Shown piece by piece: positions 10,237-20,788 of a stretch of 64,000 nt of DNA. The translations under genes were made by a program, and so were the position numbers. Each line of letters opens with the position of its first letter. Position 1 is the first letter of the stretch. The DNA comes from Aphelocoma coerulescens (lineage: Eukaryota > Chordata > Aves > Passeriformes > Corvidae). The stretch spans positions 248,001 through 312,000 of the forward strand of contig NW_027184083.1 of the NCBI RefSeq assembly GCF_041296385.1, in the 5' to 3' direction. Under the pieces are notes generated by a model. That model saw only the letters and a list, made by a program, of their open reading frames with translations, did not search any database and had not been told where the DNA came from.

Positions 10237-12158
10237 CTATTCCTGGTTCTGGTGCATGTTGCTCCCTTCCGGTGAATATGTTCCTGAGGTCCCTTCAAGA
10301 GGATCAGTCATACTATCATTCTGGTATCGTCTGGAGTTCTGTGTGCGAGAGACCGGAGCAATGTTGACTCTAGATGCACTTCTTGTGGTAATTGTCCCTC
10401 TTTTTAGTTCCCGTACCCTGGCTGCTAAGTAGGAGGTGGGTTTTCCATGCCACTTACTCATGTCTTCTCCATGTTCCTGAAGGAAAAACCAGAGATTACC
10501 TCGTGGGGTGTATCCTCTCTCCCTGGTTGGGGGGCGCCGGCTCCTAATGGCAGAGACTCTTGTTGGTTCTGGCGAGATGTGATAAATCTCTTCCTTAAGC
10601 TCCTTTTTCAATTTCTGATGGCCTTCTTCAACCAAGCTCCGGACTTGCTCAGCCAAAAGACTTGTTTCCACGGATGAGACATGGGTGCGAAACGGGGCTG
10701 TGACAGTGTCCTTGTAAATCCTCAGCTTGTTCACCAAGACACCCACCCTGTCCTCACCTTCCCTCCATTGCAGCGTTGCCAGGTAACGGGAGTATATCTC
10801 TGGTCCAAGGCATGCGAACCTCAACTACATCTGTGACGTGCACTGGACACCATCTGGGCTCTTAGGAAATCTCTCATCTTCTGAGAAAATGATCTCCAGC
10901 ACAGCCAATTCCCTCAGGCACCGGATACCTTGTTCCATTGTGCTCCATTTTCATTGCTGTACCTGGAGGTCTTCTTTACAAAGGTACCTGTCCCTTACAC
11001 TTGTAAGCAGTCGCCGCCAGAGGCTGAGAGTTTCTTGGGTTCTCCCGATCCCCTGGTCAATGACCACATCCCGGGGCAGAGATCCCAGTTGCCTGGCCTC
11101 ATTTCCGTCTAGAATAGTGTCATTGGCTGCAGCATCCCAAATGCAGAGCAGCCAGGTCAGGATGGACTCGTTCGTCTGGCGCGTGAATTCCCTCCGCAGG
11201 TCACGCAGCTCACCCAGGGATAGCGACCGAGTGATGATCTCTGGCTCTGCCTCTTCTGCTGGGTGCGAAGGTCCTGCTGCATCCTCGTCAGTCACTATGC
11301 GGACTGACTTGCTTTTAGATTTCTTCTTCTGAACGGGGGCAACTGCAATCGGTTTAGGCTGTTCTGGTTCAGTGATGGTTTGCGTGGGGATGCTGACAGT
11401 GCTTTTGGTTCCTTTCTCCTCTGTGTCGGTCTGCGTAGACATGGGCGCTGTTGTCTTGCGTCTGGCTTCTTTCTCCTCTGTGTCAGTCTGCGTAGACATG
11501 GATGCTGTCGTTTTGCATTTGGTTTCTTTCTCCTCTGTGCCAGTCTGCGTAGAGATGGACACTGTTGCTTTGCGTTTGGTTCCTTTTTCCTTTGTGTCAG
11601 TCTGCGTAGACATGGACGCTGTTGTTTTGCATTTGGTTTCTTTCTTCTCTGCGACAGTCTGTGCAGACATGGTGTTTGTTGCTCCGCTCTTCTTCCCTCC
11701 CTCCCTCCCTCATCCTGAGGATGCTGTGCCATAGCTCTGATTCTGAGCATGGTGTACATGGTGCAGGCTGTACAGAGAAGACAAAGCAGAACTGACAGCA
11801 AGTTTATGCTATCTTTGACATCCAGAGGGAGTTCAATATTTTCAAAAACTGCTGTGCCTGGCCTGAAAGGCTGGAAGAAACCACTCTCTACTCCTCCCAC
11901 CAGGGGCTGGGTGTGATTGTTGAGGAGATCCCAGAAATAGGAGCCCAGACTAGGACAGCCAAACAAAATTAAGTATATTTTCCGAATGGCATTCATCGCC
12001 TCACAGGTTATTATGCTATAGACATAATAAACCATTAAAGCAATTCTCATACCATTCCCTGGTTTTAACAGGAGTAATACTACAGGCAGGTAGTTCCCCA
12101 TGTGAGGAAAGATATAGAGAGCAAGATACAGTACCCACGCAGACAAGCTGAGCACCAT
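10237..12158 (-). pseudogene. gag: Gag-position gene with hydrophobic N-terminus and 19-aa repeats
   Basis: The first ATG at 12158 is 42 nt after the primer site. The N-terminal 150 or so residues contain about four hydrophobic segments, with PLDVK before the last. A tetranucleotide TCCC run at 11691-11710 coincides with a frame change. Downstream, five or more 19-residue repeats rich in Ser, Thr, Glu and Lys (STQTDTEEKE core) precede a capsid-like helical region (RLSLWRRLL-type, IWDAAAND). Stops occur at about 10946-10948 and 10825-10827. The C-terminus is Arg-rich (RSRRPP) without a CCHC box. The ORF ends at the in-frame TAG 10237-10239. Confidence 0.8.
11370..11680 (-). repeat. 57-bp tandem repeats inside gag
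   Basis: A unit containing 'gtcagtctgcgtagacatgg' recurs with a 57-bp period starting near 11421, 11478, 11535, 11592 and 11649. It encodes a 19-residue unit with the core STQTDTEEKE. The repeats are slightly diverged. The E-type provirus lacks them at the corresponding place. Confidence 0.9.
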
Positions 12159-12200
12159 GGTGAATACAAAATTGTAATTCTGACTTTCTCTCAGAGCAGT

Positions 12201-12218
12201 GCCGCACTTTGGGCGCCA
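12201..12218 (-). other. Primer-binding site, tRNA-Lys(1,2)-like
   Basis: Minus-strand TGGCGCCCAAAGTGCGGC matches the Lys(1,2) site TGGCGCCCAACGTGGGGC at 16 of 18 positions and lies 5 bases inside the 5' LTR. Confidence 0.8.
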
Positions 12219-12223
12219 AATTA

Positions 12224-12779
12224 TGTACTAGTTTGAAAATAAGCCAGTGAGAGGCACCAAGTCAGAATAACAATTTAATGGAAATTAAAGAAAAGGAAAA
12301 GAAAGTAAAAGAAAACACTGACAGAGCCAAGATACAACCTGAATCCCTATTAGGCAGGGTAGTGGTAGCAGTCTGGTGGAATGGTGGCTGCAATCCTCTG
12401 AAGTGGTGATCCTGTAGTAGAAGGGGTCTGCTCTTCCTCAGCAAAGTCCAGCGGTGGCTGTGTAGCTCCTGTCCTCTGGAAATCCAGTGGAGCCAGTCCC
12501 TTTGATGCTCAGAGTCCCAGATTATATCCACGATGGGATGCTTGGTTCCTCCCTCTGGGTGGAGCATCTCACAATGGGGTAATGAGTCATGAGGCCAGGT
12601 GTTGATTAGGCTCGTTAACAGAAGATAGTCTGGAGGGAGTTATCTCTGAGTCATGCAGCAGGACAATGATGGGCCATTAACAGAAAGATAGTCTGGGGGG
12701 AGGAGGCAAGGAAAACACTGCCCCACCTGATTTCAACAGCTCATGAGGATGGTAATAGAATACACCTCAACCCAGGACA
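12224..12779 (-). mobile_element. A-type LTR, 5' LTR of the young provirus
   Basis: TGTACTAG...CCCAGGACA, 556 bp, followed on the plus strand by the CATGC duplication. Promoter and polyadenylation signals are as in the 3' LTR. It would drive minus-strand transcription of the provirus. Confidence 0.92.
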
Positions 12780-12784
12780 CATGC

Positions 12785-14480
12785 ACATCCCATGGGATAT
12801 GTGGAGTTTGATAGGGCCAACCATATAGCAGCTCATGGGGGCTTAATTTTTCTGTGGCTCTAGGTTGGATCCTAATTCTCAACAAAGCAATTGGGAGGGC
12901 TTGTACCCAAGTCAACTAAGTTTCTTGACAGATTTTATTGAGTTGCAGCTTAAGAGTATAATTCATCCTTTCTACCTTTCCACTAGCTTGTGGCTGGTAT
13001 GGAGTATAAGTTCCACTAAATTCTCAAGCCCTTGCTAACTTGTTCCACTGTTTTTGCTAGAAAATGAGACCCTCTGTCTGATGACATTCCCAGAGGAACT
13101 CCAAAGCACAGAATTATTTGATTTAGCAATATTTTTATGACTTCTTTTGCTATGTTTGTGTTACAGGGAAACGCTTCAGGTCACCCAGAAAAGGTATCCA
13201 CTAAAAGGAAAAGATATTTATAGCTCTCTTTATGTGGAAGTTATTTGCCAATAATCTCCCAGTGAATTACCAGATTTCATAGCCCCTATTACCACTTTAT
13301 TTCCAGTATTGCCGTTATTTCTTTTACATGTGCCACACTTTTGAGTCTTTGAATATACGATTTCAGTCATCTTGGAGTTAATTACTGTCTTTCTTAAGTG
13401 TTTCAACAATTTTTCTGCACTCCAGTATGTAGATTGGTGCTCTCTGTCTACTATTTCTCTCATAATTGACTAGGGAACTATTACTTGTCCAGTAGGGGTT
13501 ATTGCCCATCCACTGGGGTGAAATCTAGCTTCTAATACTTCAGTTAACTGACAATCTTTTGCACTTTATTCTGGCTTAATATATGGTAGACTAATCTCTT
13601 GTTGCGGAACCAAAACATGGATGCCTTTTTCCACAGCCTCTTTAGCCGCCCTGTTGGCTAAGTAATTTCTGTATTTTGGCCCTATTTTATTTGTCTGGTG
13701 TGCTCAATAGTGCATAATTGCAACTTCATCTGGTTTTTGTACTGCTTCCAATAGGTGTAATATTTTTGTTTCATGTTTGATTGTTGTACCCTGTGCTGAT
13801 AAAAATCCTCTTTCTCTCCAGATTGCTCCGTGGGCATGCACTACGCCAAAAGCATACTTAGAATCAGTCCAGCTGTTTACTTTCTTTTGCTTAGTTCCAA
13901 TGCTCAGGTGAGAGCAACCAGTTTGGCCTTCTGTGCTGAAACATCTGACATCAGAGCCTTAGATTGTTCAGGGTAGTTACTGTGTATCCTGACATGCATT
14001 TTCCTTTGCGAACAAAGCTACTTCTGTCCATTTATAGTTCCCAATCTGGATCCTCTATTGGGATGTCCTTTAAATCTGGTCAGATGGAATAAACTTCTTT
14101 GATTGTTTGTAGGCAGTCATGTTCTGGAGTACTTTCTACCTCAGTGGCTGACAGAAACATAGAAGGATTAACAGTAGAGGTGGTTTTGAGGGTAATGTCG
14201 TCCTGTTCCATTAGTACCACTTAGTACTTAAGCATTTGGCTGGGAGACAGCCAGTGGTCCCCCTTTTGTTCCAAGACTGTGTGTACCATATGCAGTACAT
14301 AGACCGTCATGCTTTGTCCTAGAGTCAATTCACAAGTTTCCTGAATCAACAGCACTGTAGCTGCAACTGCTCGAAAACAGCTCAGCCATCCTTGGCTTAC
14401 ATTATCGAGCTGTTGAGAATAATATGCAACAACTCATCTCTGGTCCCCTAGAAATTGTGCTAGAACTCCCAAGGTGATAT
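12785..14480 (-). pseudogene. Integrase core and RNase H of the old gammaretrovirus-like provirus
   Basis: Minus-strand fragments: 12915-12785 is an integrase region before the C-terminal domain (HELLYGWPYQ). 13463-13230 is the HHCC zinc region (DREHQSTYWS, CGTC). 13700-14100 carries RNase H-like sequence. Order is co-linear with 59182-60900. Many stops and indels; non-functional. Confidence 0.75.
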
Positions 14481-15237
14481 TTTATCTCACAAGGTGATAT
14501 TTTATCTCACATATTGAATAATTCAAAAGATCTTGTGAGATCTGTCAAGCCTAAAGCTGGAGCCCTCATTAATGCTTTCTTAAGTTGGTTGAATGCAGCC
14601 TGCATAGCATCAGTCCATATAATAAAATCTTTGTGGGTGGTTTTTAAAAGTCCATACAAAGGTTGGACTAGGAATCTGTAATTACTGATCCACAAGCGAC
14701 ACCACCTGACCATTCTGAGAAAGGCACACAATTCTTTTACAGTTTTGTGATTCCAGAAGCCAGCAGATAGCTTCTTTGTTTTCCGTGCTTAGTTTCCTTT
14801 GACCTCAGAGGATTTCAAAACCCAGAAAGGTCAGTCTTCTTCATCACTTGCACCTTCTCCCTCAATACCCTGTAACCATTTAATCCTAAAAAGTTTAACA
14901 ATTCAACAGTTAGGCCTTGGCACTGTTCTTTAGTTTTGGTGGCTATCAGGATATCATCAACATATTGTAACAAAGCCCCTTGCAGATTAAAGGTCTTCCA
15001 TTCCTCTAATTCCTTTGCCAGTTGATTCCCAAAAATTGTGGGTCTATTTTTAAATCCTTGTGGCAGTACAGTCCAAGTCAATTTGGTCTTTCTTCCTGTC
15101 TGTAGATTTTCCCATTCAAATGTGAATAGTTCCTGGCTGTCACAGCTTAGAGGTATGCAAATAAAGGCATCCTTTATATCTATTACAGTAAATCATTCCA
15201 AATTCTCTTTTAGCATGGTTAAGTGCTTATGGGTTAG
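14481..15237 (-). pseudogene. Reverse transcriptase fragment (gammaretrovirus-like)
   Basis: 15081-14815 shows VLPQGFKNRPTIFGNQ and an intact YVDDIL box. 14731-14507 shows the thumb/connection motif FLRMVRWCRLW and the ALGLTDLT stretch. The N-terminal fingers are missing: at 15238 the RT sequence breaks into a 27-bp LTR-like stub and then protease. Confidence 0.8.
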
Positions 15238-15264
15238 TGTCATGGTTTGACCCTGGCTGGATGG
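15238..15264. mobile_element. 27-bp stub of an LTR end at a deletion junction
   Basis: The stretch beginning TGTCATGGTTTGACCCTGG matches the first 27 bp of the R-type LTR at 35467 at 23 positions. It sits between RT and protease of the old provirus where about 500 bp of pol is missing. Probably the remnant of an LTR insertion removed together with flanking pol. Confidence 0.55.
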
Positions 15265-16658
15265 TTTTGGAGAGTTAGACAGGTACAAAAATTGATGGGT
15301 TACCCATAATTCCCCCATTTGAATTTAATTGGATTGAAAAAGGAGCATGTTTCATGAGTCCCAGGGGCACTGATAATTGTGATGGAGTCATCACTTAACT
15401 TCCCTTGCAGGGTATTTAATACCAAACTACTAGCTCCTGTGTCTACCAAAAATTCTAGCTTTTAATTTCCAAGCATGACTGTTACCATAGACTCTGCTGA
15501 GGAAGAAACTCCCGGTCCCCTTCATAGGTCCTCTGCTATGGCCATGAGAGGGCCTGAAGGAGTCCTGGGTTTTAGCTGATGACACTCCTGCTTCCAATGT
15601 CCATCCTTTTTACAATATACGCATTGATTTGTTCCCAATCTTCCTAATGAAGGTTGGGGAACTGAACCCCTTTCCCTGCCATGAGACCGCCCCTCTCCCT
15701 GGGGGCAGGAATCCTTTACTGATTTCTCCTATAACTGCTACCACTTTCTGTTTAGTCACTTCCTGCTGTTTTTCACTATTTCTATATGCAGCCCATGCAA
15801 CATCAAGTAATTAACCCATATCAAAAGTGCCTGTTCCCTGGATTTTTTGTAGTTTCTTCCTAATATCATCTGAGGACTGTCCTATGAAAATAGGAGCTAG
15901 GCAATTTTTGCCTTCCTCCATCTCTGGATCTATATTAGCATATTTCCAAGCGGTATCTTTGAGACAGTTCATAAATTCTGTAGGGGACTCCTTACAGTCC
16001 TGCTTCACCTCAAATAATTTAGACATATTTATAGCTTTTGGAATCACATGTCTAATCCCATATAAAATCCACTGTTGATATCTAGTTAACCTTTCTCACT
16101 GTACAGGTACATTTGGGTCCCACCCAGCATCTGCCAAAGGGAAATTTATTTTTAGATTACTGGGAAGGGTTCCCACCAGGATTTGCTCTTCGACAAATCT
16201 TTTACTAGTTTTAAGAACTGTCTCCCTTTTGGTGCTGTCAAATAACATTTCCAACATAGTGTCTCTATCCTTCCAATCAGGGTCTTGAGTTTTAATCATC
16301 ATTTCAAAAGCTTTAGCTATTTCGTCCAGATCATCCCTATAAGTTCCAGTCATCAATTTTCAATTATTCAGATCTGTAATTGAAAACAGGACTTTTACTG
16401 TTATTGGTCCCTCAGCCCCTACTGACTGTTGAAGAGGAGATATTATTAGATCATTCTGTTTCCTCCATGTTCTTCCTGCTACAGAGCTAAAGCCCTCTGC
16501 AGCCTCAAACCTTCTTCCCAAACTTCCTCCTCCCTCTATTGCTTCTTTATCTATGCTGCCAGCTGGCTTTCTCAGTCCTCTATGCACTGAACTTAGAGCT
16601 AAATCCAAACCTTCCTCCTGGTCATCTAAGTGCTTAGAGCAGACTTGTCCTATACTAC
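15265..16658 (-). pseudogene. Gag (capsid, nucleocapsid) and protease of the old provirus
   Basis: Minus-strand order: capsid fragments at 16608-16096 and 16047-15811 (TGTYRDDLDEI, FIGQSSDDIRKKLQK); a single CCHC knuckle at about 15580-15620 with CVYC, GHWK and a final Cys; an opal TGA at about 15519-15521; then retropepsin with FLVDTGASS near 15440-15460. One CCHC knuckle and the TGA between gag and pro match the provirus at 63150-63460. The gag N-terminus is removed by the B-type LTR at 16659. Stops and frameshifts throughout. Confidence 0.8.
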
Positions 16659-18034
16659 TGTAGTGGTTTGGTTCGAATTATCCACTACTTACTTATTTTC
16701 CTTCTGTGAGATAAGAATTAGGAGAAAGCAAAGCAGGCACAAAACTTTAAAGAATATAAAGAAGTTTATTAACAGACCTAAAAGAAAGAAAAAAAAGTCA
16801 GACTAAACGTTCAGAACACTTCTCTTCCCCCCACCTTTCTCCCTTCTCCCATTGACAACGTAAAAAGACAACCCCTGAGATTTTCAGTCAGTTTACCACC
16901 TCTATAATAATCTCTTTTTCAGTTCACTTAGGGAGAGGAGTCTCTCTTGATCATGCTATGGAGACATCTCCACAAGAAACAGTTCTCTCATGGCTTCAAC
17001 GTCACAACGAGACAGCTGCCCGGGATGGTTCTCTGCTCACATGTCAAAGTCCCTTCCCTCGACTTACAGCTTTCCCGACAACTGCTTTTGAGGGTCCAAT
17101 CTTGAGCTACTGGGGTTGAGCTGTTCAGAAGCAAAGGTTCTCTTTACCTATCGCTGGGAGCATCTTCAGCTCCTGGAACAGAGGCCCTCCTCCTCCCCTG
17201 GGAGCAAGGGTCTTCATCACTTTCATCTCTCTCTGTTCAAGCTTCTCATCAAATCACAGCTACTTCAAAATTTTCTTATTTCAGCACAGGTACTTTTGCT
17301 CACTATTGCAATTTGAACACTCCACCCCCCCCCCCATGCTTTCATGAAATTACACCAGGTACTCTGATGTATCATGGTTCATCACCATAGCTTTACAACA
17401 GAATTTCAGCTTCTAGGCTTGAAGCATCTCCTCTTTCTCCTCTCTCGGGGTTTCAGCTCTTCCTTCTTCACTGACTTTGGTGTCTTTATGGTGTTTTCTT
17501 CACGTGCCTTCACCTTTCCCTTTTCTCTGACCCGGGAGAGGATTGATGTCTCCCGGCTTCATCTTTTTTGGAGGAGTCTTACAGCACTAATAGAGTTAAT
17601 GTCACCCGGGCCTTGCAGCTGGAATTCGCCTTTTGCTGTTCATCACCTAATTTCTGCTGGGTGGCGGCCGGAGCTTGTTTCGGTGTAGCATTTTATTTCA
17701 GCAGCTGCACTGGGAGGGGCTGGCCGAGCCGCGGGGCCGCCTGCACAGAGCAGGGCCGCGGATAGAACAGGGACACGTGGCTCTGGGGTGGCTGGCTCCC
17801 GGCCGGCTCGGCCTGCACTGAGGGGCTGCACCGGGTGTCCAGCGAGCAGAAGCGGCTGAGATCTTAGCCAAGCCGTGCTGCAGCCGGGCCGTGCTGAGCA
17901 GGGCCCAACCCAGCCCTGCTGGGCCATGCTGCAAGTCCCCCCAGTTACCTGTCCGAAAGCCGGAAGCAAGAGAGCTTTCCCGGGGTTTGTTTGTTCTTAA
18001 ATGTGGATCACAGAGGCGTGTCAAGCTTCTTAAG
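16659..18034 (-). mobile_element. B-type LTR, copy 1 (divergent, right end lost)
   Basis: Begins TGTAGTGGTTTGG like the other B copies, with the AATAAA signal on the minus strand ('aagaagtttattaacag'). It is more diverged than copies 2-6 and stops at 18034 within the terminal 120 bp, where an A-type LTR begins. The left target flank is ACTAC; the partner flank is absent. Confidence 0.8.
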
Positions 18035-18588
18035 TGTCCTGGGTTGAGGTGTATTCTATTACCATCCTCATGAGCTGTTGAAATCAGGTGGGGCAGTGTT
18101 TCCTTGCCTCCTCCCCCCAGACTATCTTTCTGTTAATGGCCCATCATTGTCCTGCTGCATGACTCAGAGATAACTCCCTCGGACTATCTTCTGTTAATGA
18201 GCCTAATCAACACTTGGCCTCATGACTCATTACCCCATTGTGAGATGCTCCACCCAGAGGGAGAAACCAAGCATCCCATCGTGGATATAATCTGGGACTC
18301 TGAACACCAGAGACACTCTCTCCACTGGATTTCCAGAGGACAGGAGCTACACAGCCACCACTGGACTTTCTGAGGAAGAGCAGACCCCTTCTACCACAGG
18401 ATCACCACTTCAGAGGACTGCAGCCACCATTCTACCAGACTGCTACCACCACCCTGCCTAACAGGGACTCAGGTTGTATCTTGACTCTGTCAGTGTTTTC
18501 TTTTACTTTTTTTTTCCTTTTCTTTAATTTCCATTAAATTGTTATTCTGACTTGGTGCCTCCCACTGGTTTGTCTTCAAACTAGTACA
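18035..18588 (+). mobile_element. A-type LTR, copy 3, without a matching TSD
   Basis: TGTCCTGGG...CTAGTACA in plus sense, 554 bp. The left flank is TTAAG (B-type LTR) and the right flank TATGG (betaretroviral pol), so the two flanks differ in origin and sequence. No primer site or polypurine tract adjoins it. Confidence 0.88.
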
Positions 18589-19030
18589 TATGGGAGACAA
18601 AATATTGATTAGTTCTATCTTGCACAAGTGTATAAAGACATTTAAGATGACGATACAGAGCATTATTGCTAACATCCTTCAAAACTGATCCTTCTATTCT
18701 CTTAACTACATTAGCAACATAAGCAGAATCTGTAATCAAATTAAAAGGCTCCGGGAAAAGCTGAAATGCTCTAACTACTGCTGCAAGTTCTACTACCTGG
18801 GTCGAACCCTCTACTATTTGAATATTCTGTTTCCATGTTTTAGTTTCTGGGTCTTGTCACATTACCACCGAGCTATATGTCTTTCCTGATCCATCACTAA
18901 AAATTGTCACAGCATCCAAAGGCAATTAAAGGCCAATCTCTGGGAATCATAGAGAGCGAAGGAAGTCCAGGTTTGTGAAGTCCCTTATCTCTTAGCTGTA
19001 TAAGCTTGTGGCATTGCTCGAGAATTGCTT
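18589..19030 (-). pseudogene. RNase H fragment of a betaretrovirus-like ERV
   Basis: Minus-strand translation gives an RNase H-like stretch with LITDSAYVANVV and AVVELAAVVRAF-type sequence. It joins directly to the C-terminal capsid end at about 19030, so everything between capsid and RNase H is deleted. Its other side is cut by the A-type LTR at 18588. Confidence 0.65.
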
Positions 19031-19042
19031 ACAGCAAGAGCA

Positions 19043-20560
19043 TTAAGTGCTGTTACAAGTCTTATCCAACATCTCAGCTTGAGCAGAAAGCCTTTTGTCC
19101 ATCATCTCACCTTGACTGGTAATAGCTCTTTCCAGTTTTTCTCCTAATGAATCAGTTTGGACAACAGCCGTATGCTGTGCATTACCAACTTTACTACATG
19201 CTTCAAGCATATCTGAAATACTTGGTTGTACCCTTGGTAAAGCTCTAATAGTTCGCTGACACTCCTCATTAGCATTAAAATAAGCAAGATTCCGTAATAA
19301 AATTGGACGAGCAACATCATCCTCACGTTGTCTCTCCAAAGCCTGGGTCAGCCGATCAATGAAAGAAGAAAAGGTCTCGATAGGACCCTGCTTGATTTGT
19401 GTATAGGCACCTTGTGGAGAACCCACAGGCTCAATTTGCAAAGGTGCCCTTTTAGCTGCTTCTTTAAGGTCAGCAAGGACCGCCCTTGCCAGATCTGCTT
19501 GATCTTCTGGCCTGTCATGAGGTGGATCTCCTGCCAATTGTGCAAGTGTCAGAGCTGCATTAGGACCTGCGTAATTCTCTATCAGTTTTTCAAGAAGTCT
19601 ACGCCACTTTAAATCCTACAGTAAATACTGCGAATCAGTCAAAAGCATGGAAGCAATGTTTTTACAGTCAAAAGGTGTTAAGTCCACATGATCTAAAGTT
19701 GCTTTTAACAGCTGCCTAAAGTAGGGAGATCCCAAACCACTCTCCTTTATAGCTCTCCTTAAATCCTTAATGTCATCATGTGCCAAGGCTTCCCATCTCG
19801 GGTTTGCTCCTCCTCTACCATACCTCACCAGCAATGCTAACAACGATTTATGAGGCTGGACAAAATCATCCTCTTTAGATACCTCCCGATGTATAACATT
19901 CCAATTTGAAACAGGCTTTTCCCTTAGATTTATTTCTCTCTGCTTATCGGCAGAGGAAAGCCTATTCATATCTTGAAGGCTTAAATTAAATTCATCCACT
20001 GAAGGTAAACACTCATCCTGAGTTTGCACATCTGCTGTGCTACCGGCAAACCTCCGAGCTGTCATGGGGGCATCCATCTTTACTTTCATCACTTCCGAAG
20101 ATGTCATTTCCTGAGATGTAGTTTCCGGGGCCTCCTGCCCTCCGGCACCATACGTCACTTCCGAGGGCTCTCCCCTCGTTTCTTCACCACCCCCCCTTTC
20201 GGGTGCAATATCACAAGCAGCCGGAGGGGGCGACTGTGAGGGAGACAGTGGCGCAGTTAAAATTTCGGAGCCGCCATTAAGCACTGAGCTGTTCAACAAT
20301 TCTATCACCACCCGGCAAGCAGGGATTAACATAGCCGCCGCCTTATCGCGTTTCAAAGCGAGATCATAAAGTCTAGTTGCACTATCATCCCAAACTGATT
20401 TAGTAAGAAGAAGGTCAAAGTCAATGTCAGGGCAATTACGAAAAACCCAAAGCAATAAATCTTTCACTTCTTTGCTGGGAAGAGGCTCAGAATGTAACTT
20501 CAGCAAGGCATCTAACTTATTATAGACATCCCTCTGTTCTTTTGAAATATTCTCACCCAT
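19043..20560 (-). pseudogene. gag: Betaretrovirus-like gag, one amber codon
   Basis: The ATG at 20560 opens a frame of 314 codons to a TAG at 19616-19618. The same frame then continues to 19043, so about 505 codons are disrupted by a single nonsense codon. Matrix-like residues 1-95 are followed by a Pro/Glu-rich linker with SPPPAACD. Capsid follows, including IKDLRRAIKESG. The major homology region reads QGPIETFSSFIDRL. A nucleocapsid with CCHC boxes is not reached because of the deletion to pol. Gag would assemble particles at the membrane or in the cytoplasm. The element is defective. Confidence 0.85.
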
Positions 20561-20788
20561 CTCTTAACCTCCCCGGCCCCTGCCTTCACTCAATGTTGAA
20601 GACAGTTTTCCTACCGGCATGCTTGGGAGAAATCGGCCCACGACCCTCCGTTAAGCTTCCTTTCAGCTTTAGCTCCCACCGGATCACCCTTCATTTCAGG
20701 GTTTGGCTAACTCACGTTGACCGGGGGAATCCTCTTCATTCTACTCCGACTTCTGCACCGTAAATCCACTGCACACCAGGCACCACTT

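Larger units (their letters stand above)
6386..12779 (-). mobile_element. Complete young ERV-L-like provirus with A-type LTRs
   Basis: 6394 bp bounded by two 556-bp LTRs (6386-6941 and 12224-12779) and a perfect 5-bp target duplication CATGC (6381-6385, 12780-12784). In minus-strand order it has 5' LTR, primer site, gag-position ORF, TAG, protease, RT, RNase H, integrase, polypurine tract and 3' LTR. No env is present. I count three differences between the LTRs (all A/G transitions), about 0.5 percent, so it inserted recently. It landed in the integrase gene of an older gammaretrovirus-like provirus. From the TAG onward pol stays in one frame, interrupted by a handful of stop codons. Confidence 0.93.
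5858..16658 (-). mobile_element. Decayed gammaretrovirus-like provirus, split by a younger provirus
   Basis: The two halves are 5858-6385 (integrase C-terminus) and 12780-16658 (rest of integrase, RNase H, RT, protease, nucleocapsid, capsid). They are one element interrupted by the A-type provirus, as shown by the CATGC duplication at 6381-6385 and 12780-12784 and by the co-linear match of both halves to the related provirus at 59182-64000. The 5' end is cut at 16658 by a B-type LTR. No LTR of its own is recognised. Frames are heavily broken, consistent with greater age than the inserted provirus. Confidence 0.85.

Noticed and set aside
11372..11734. Plus-strand open frames of about 110-120 codons over the gag repeats
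   Set aside because: They are antisense shadows of the 57-bp repeat; the sense frame continues into the capsid-like region.
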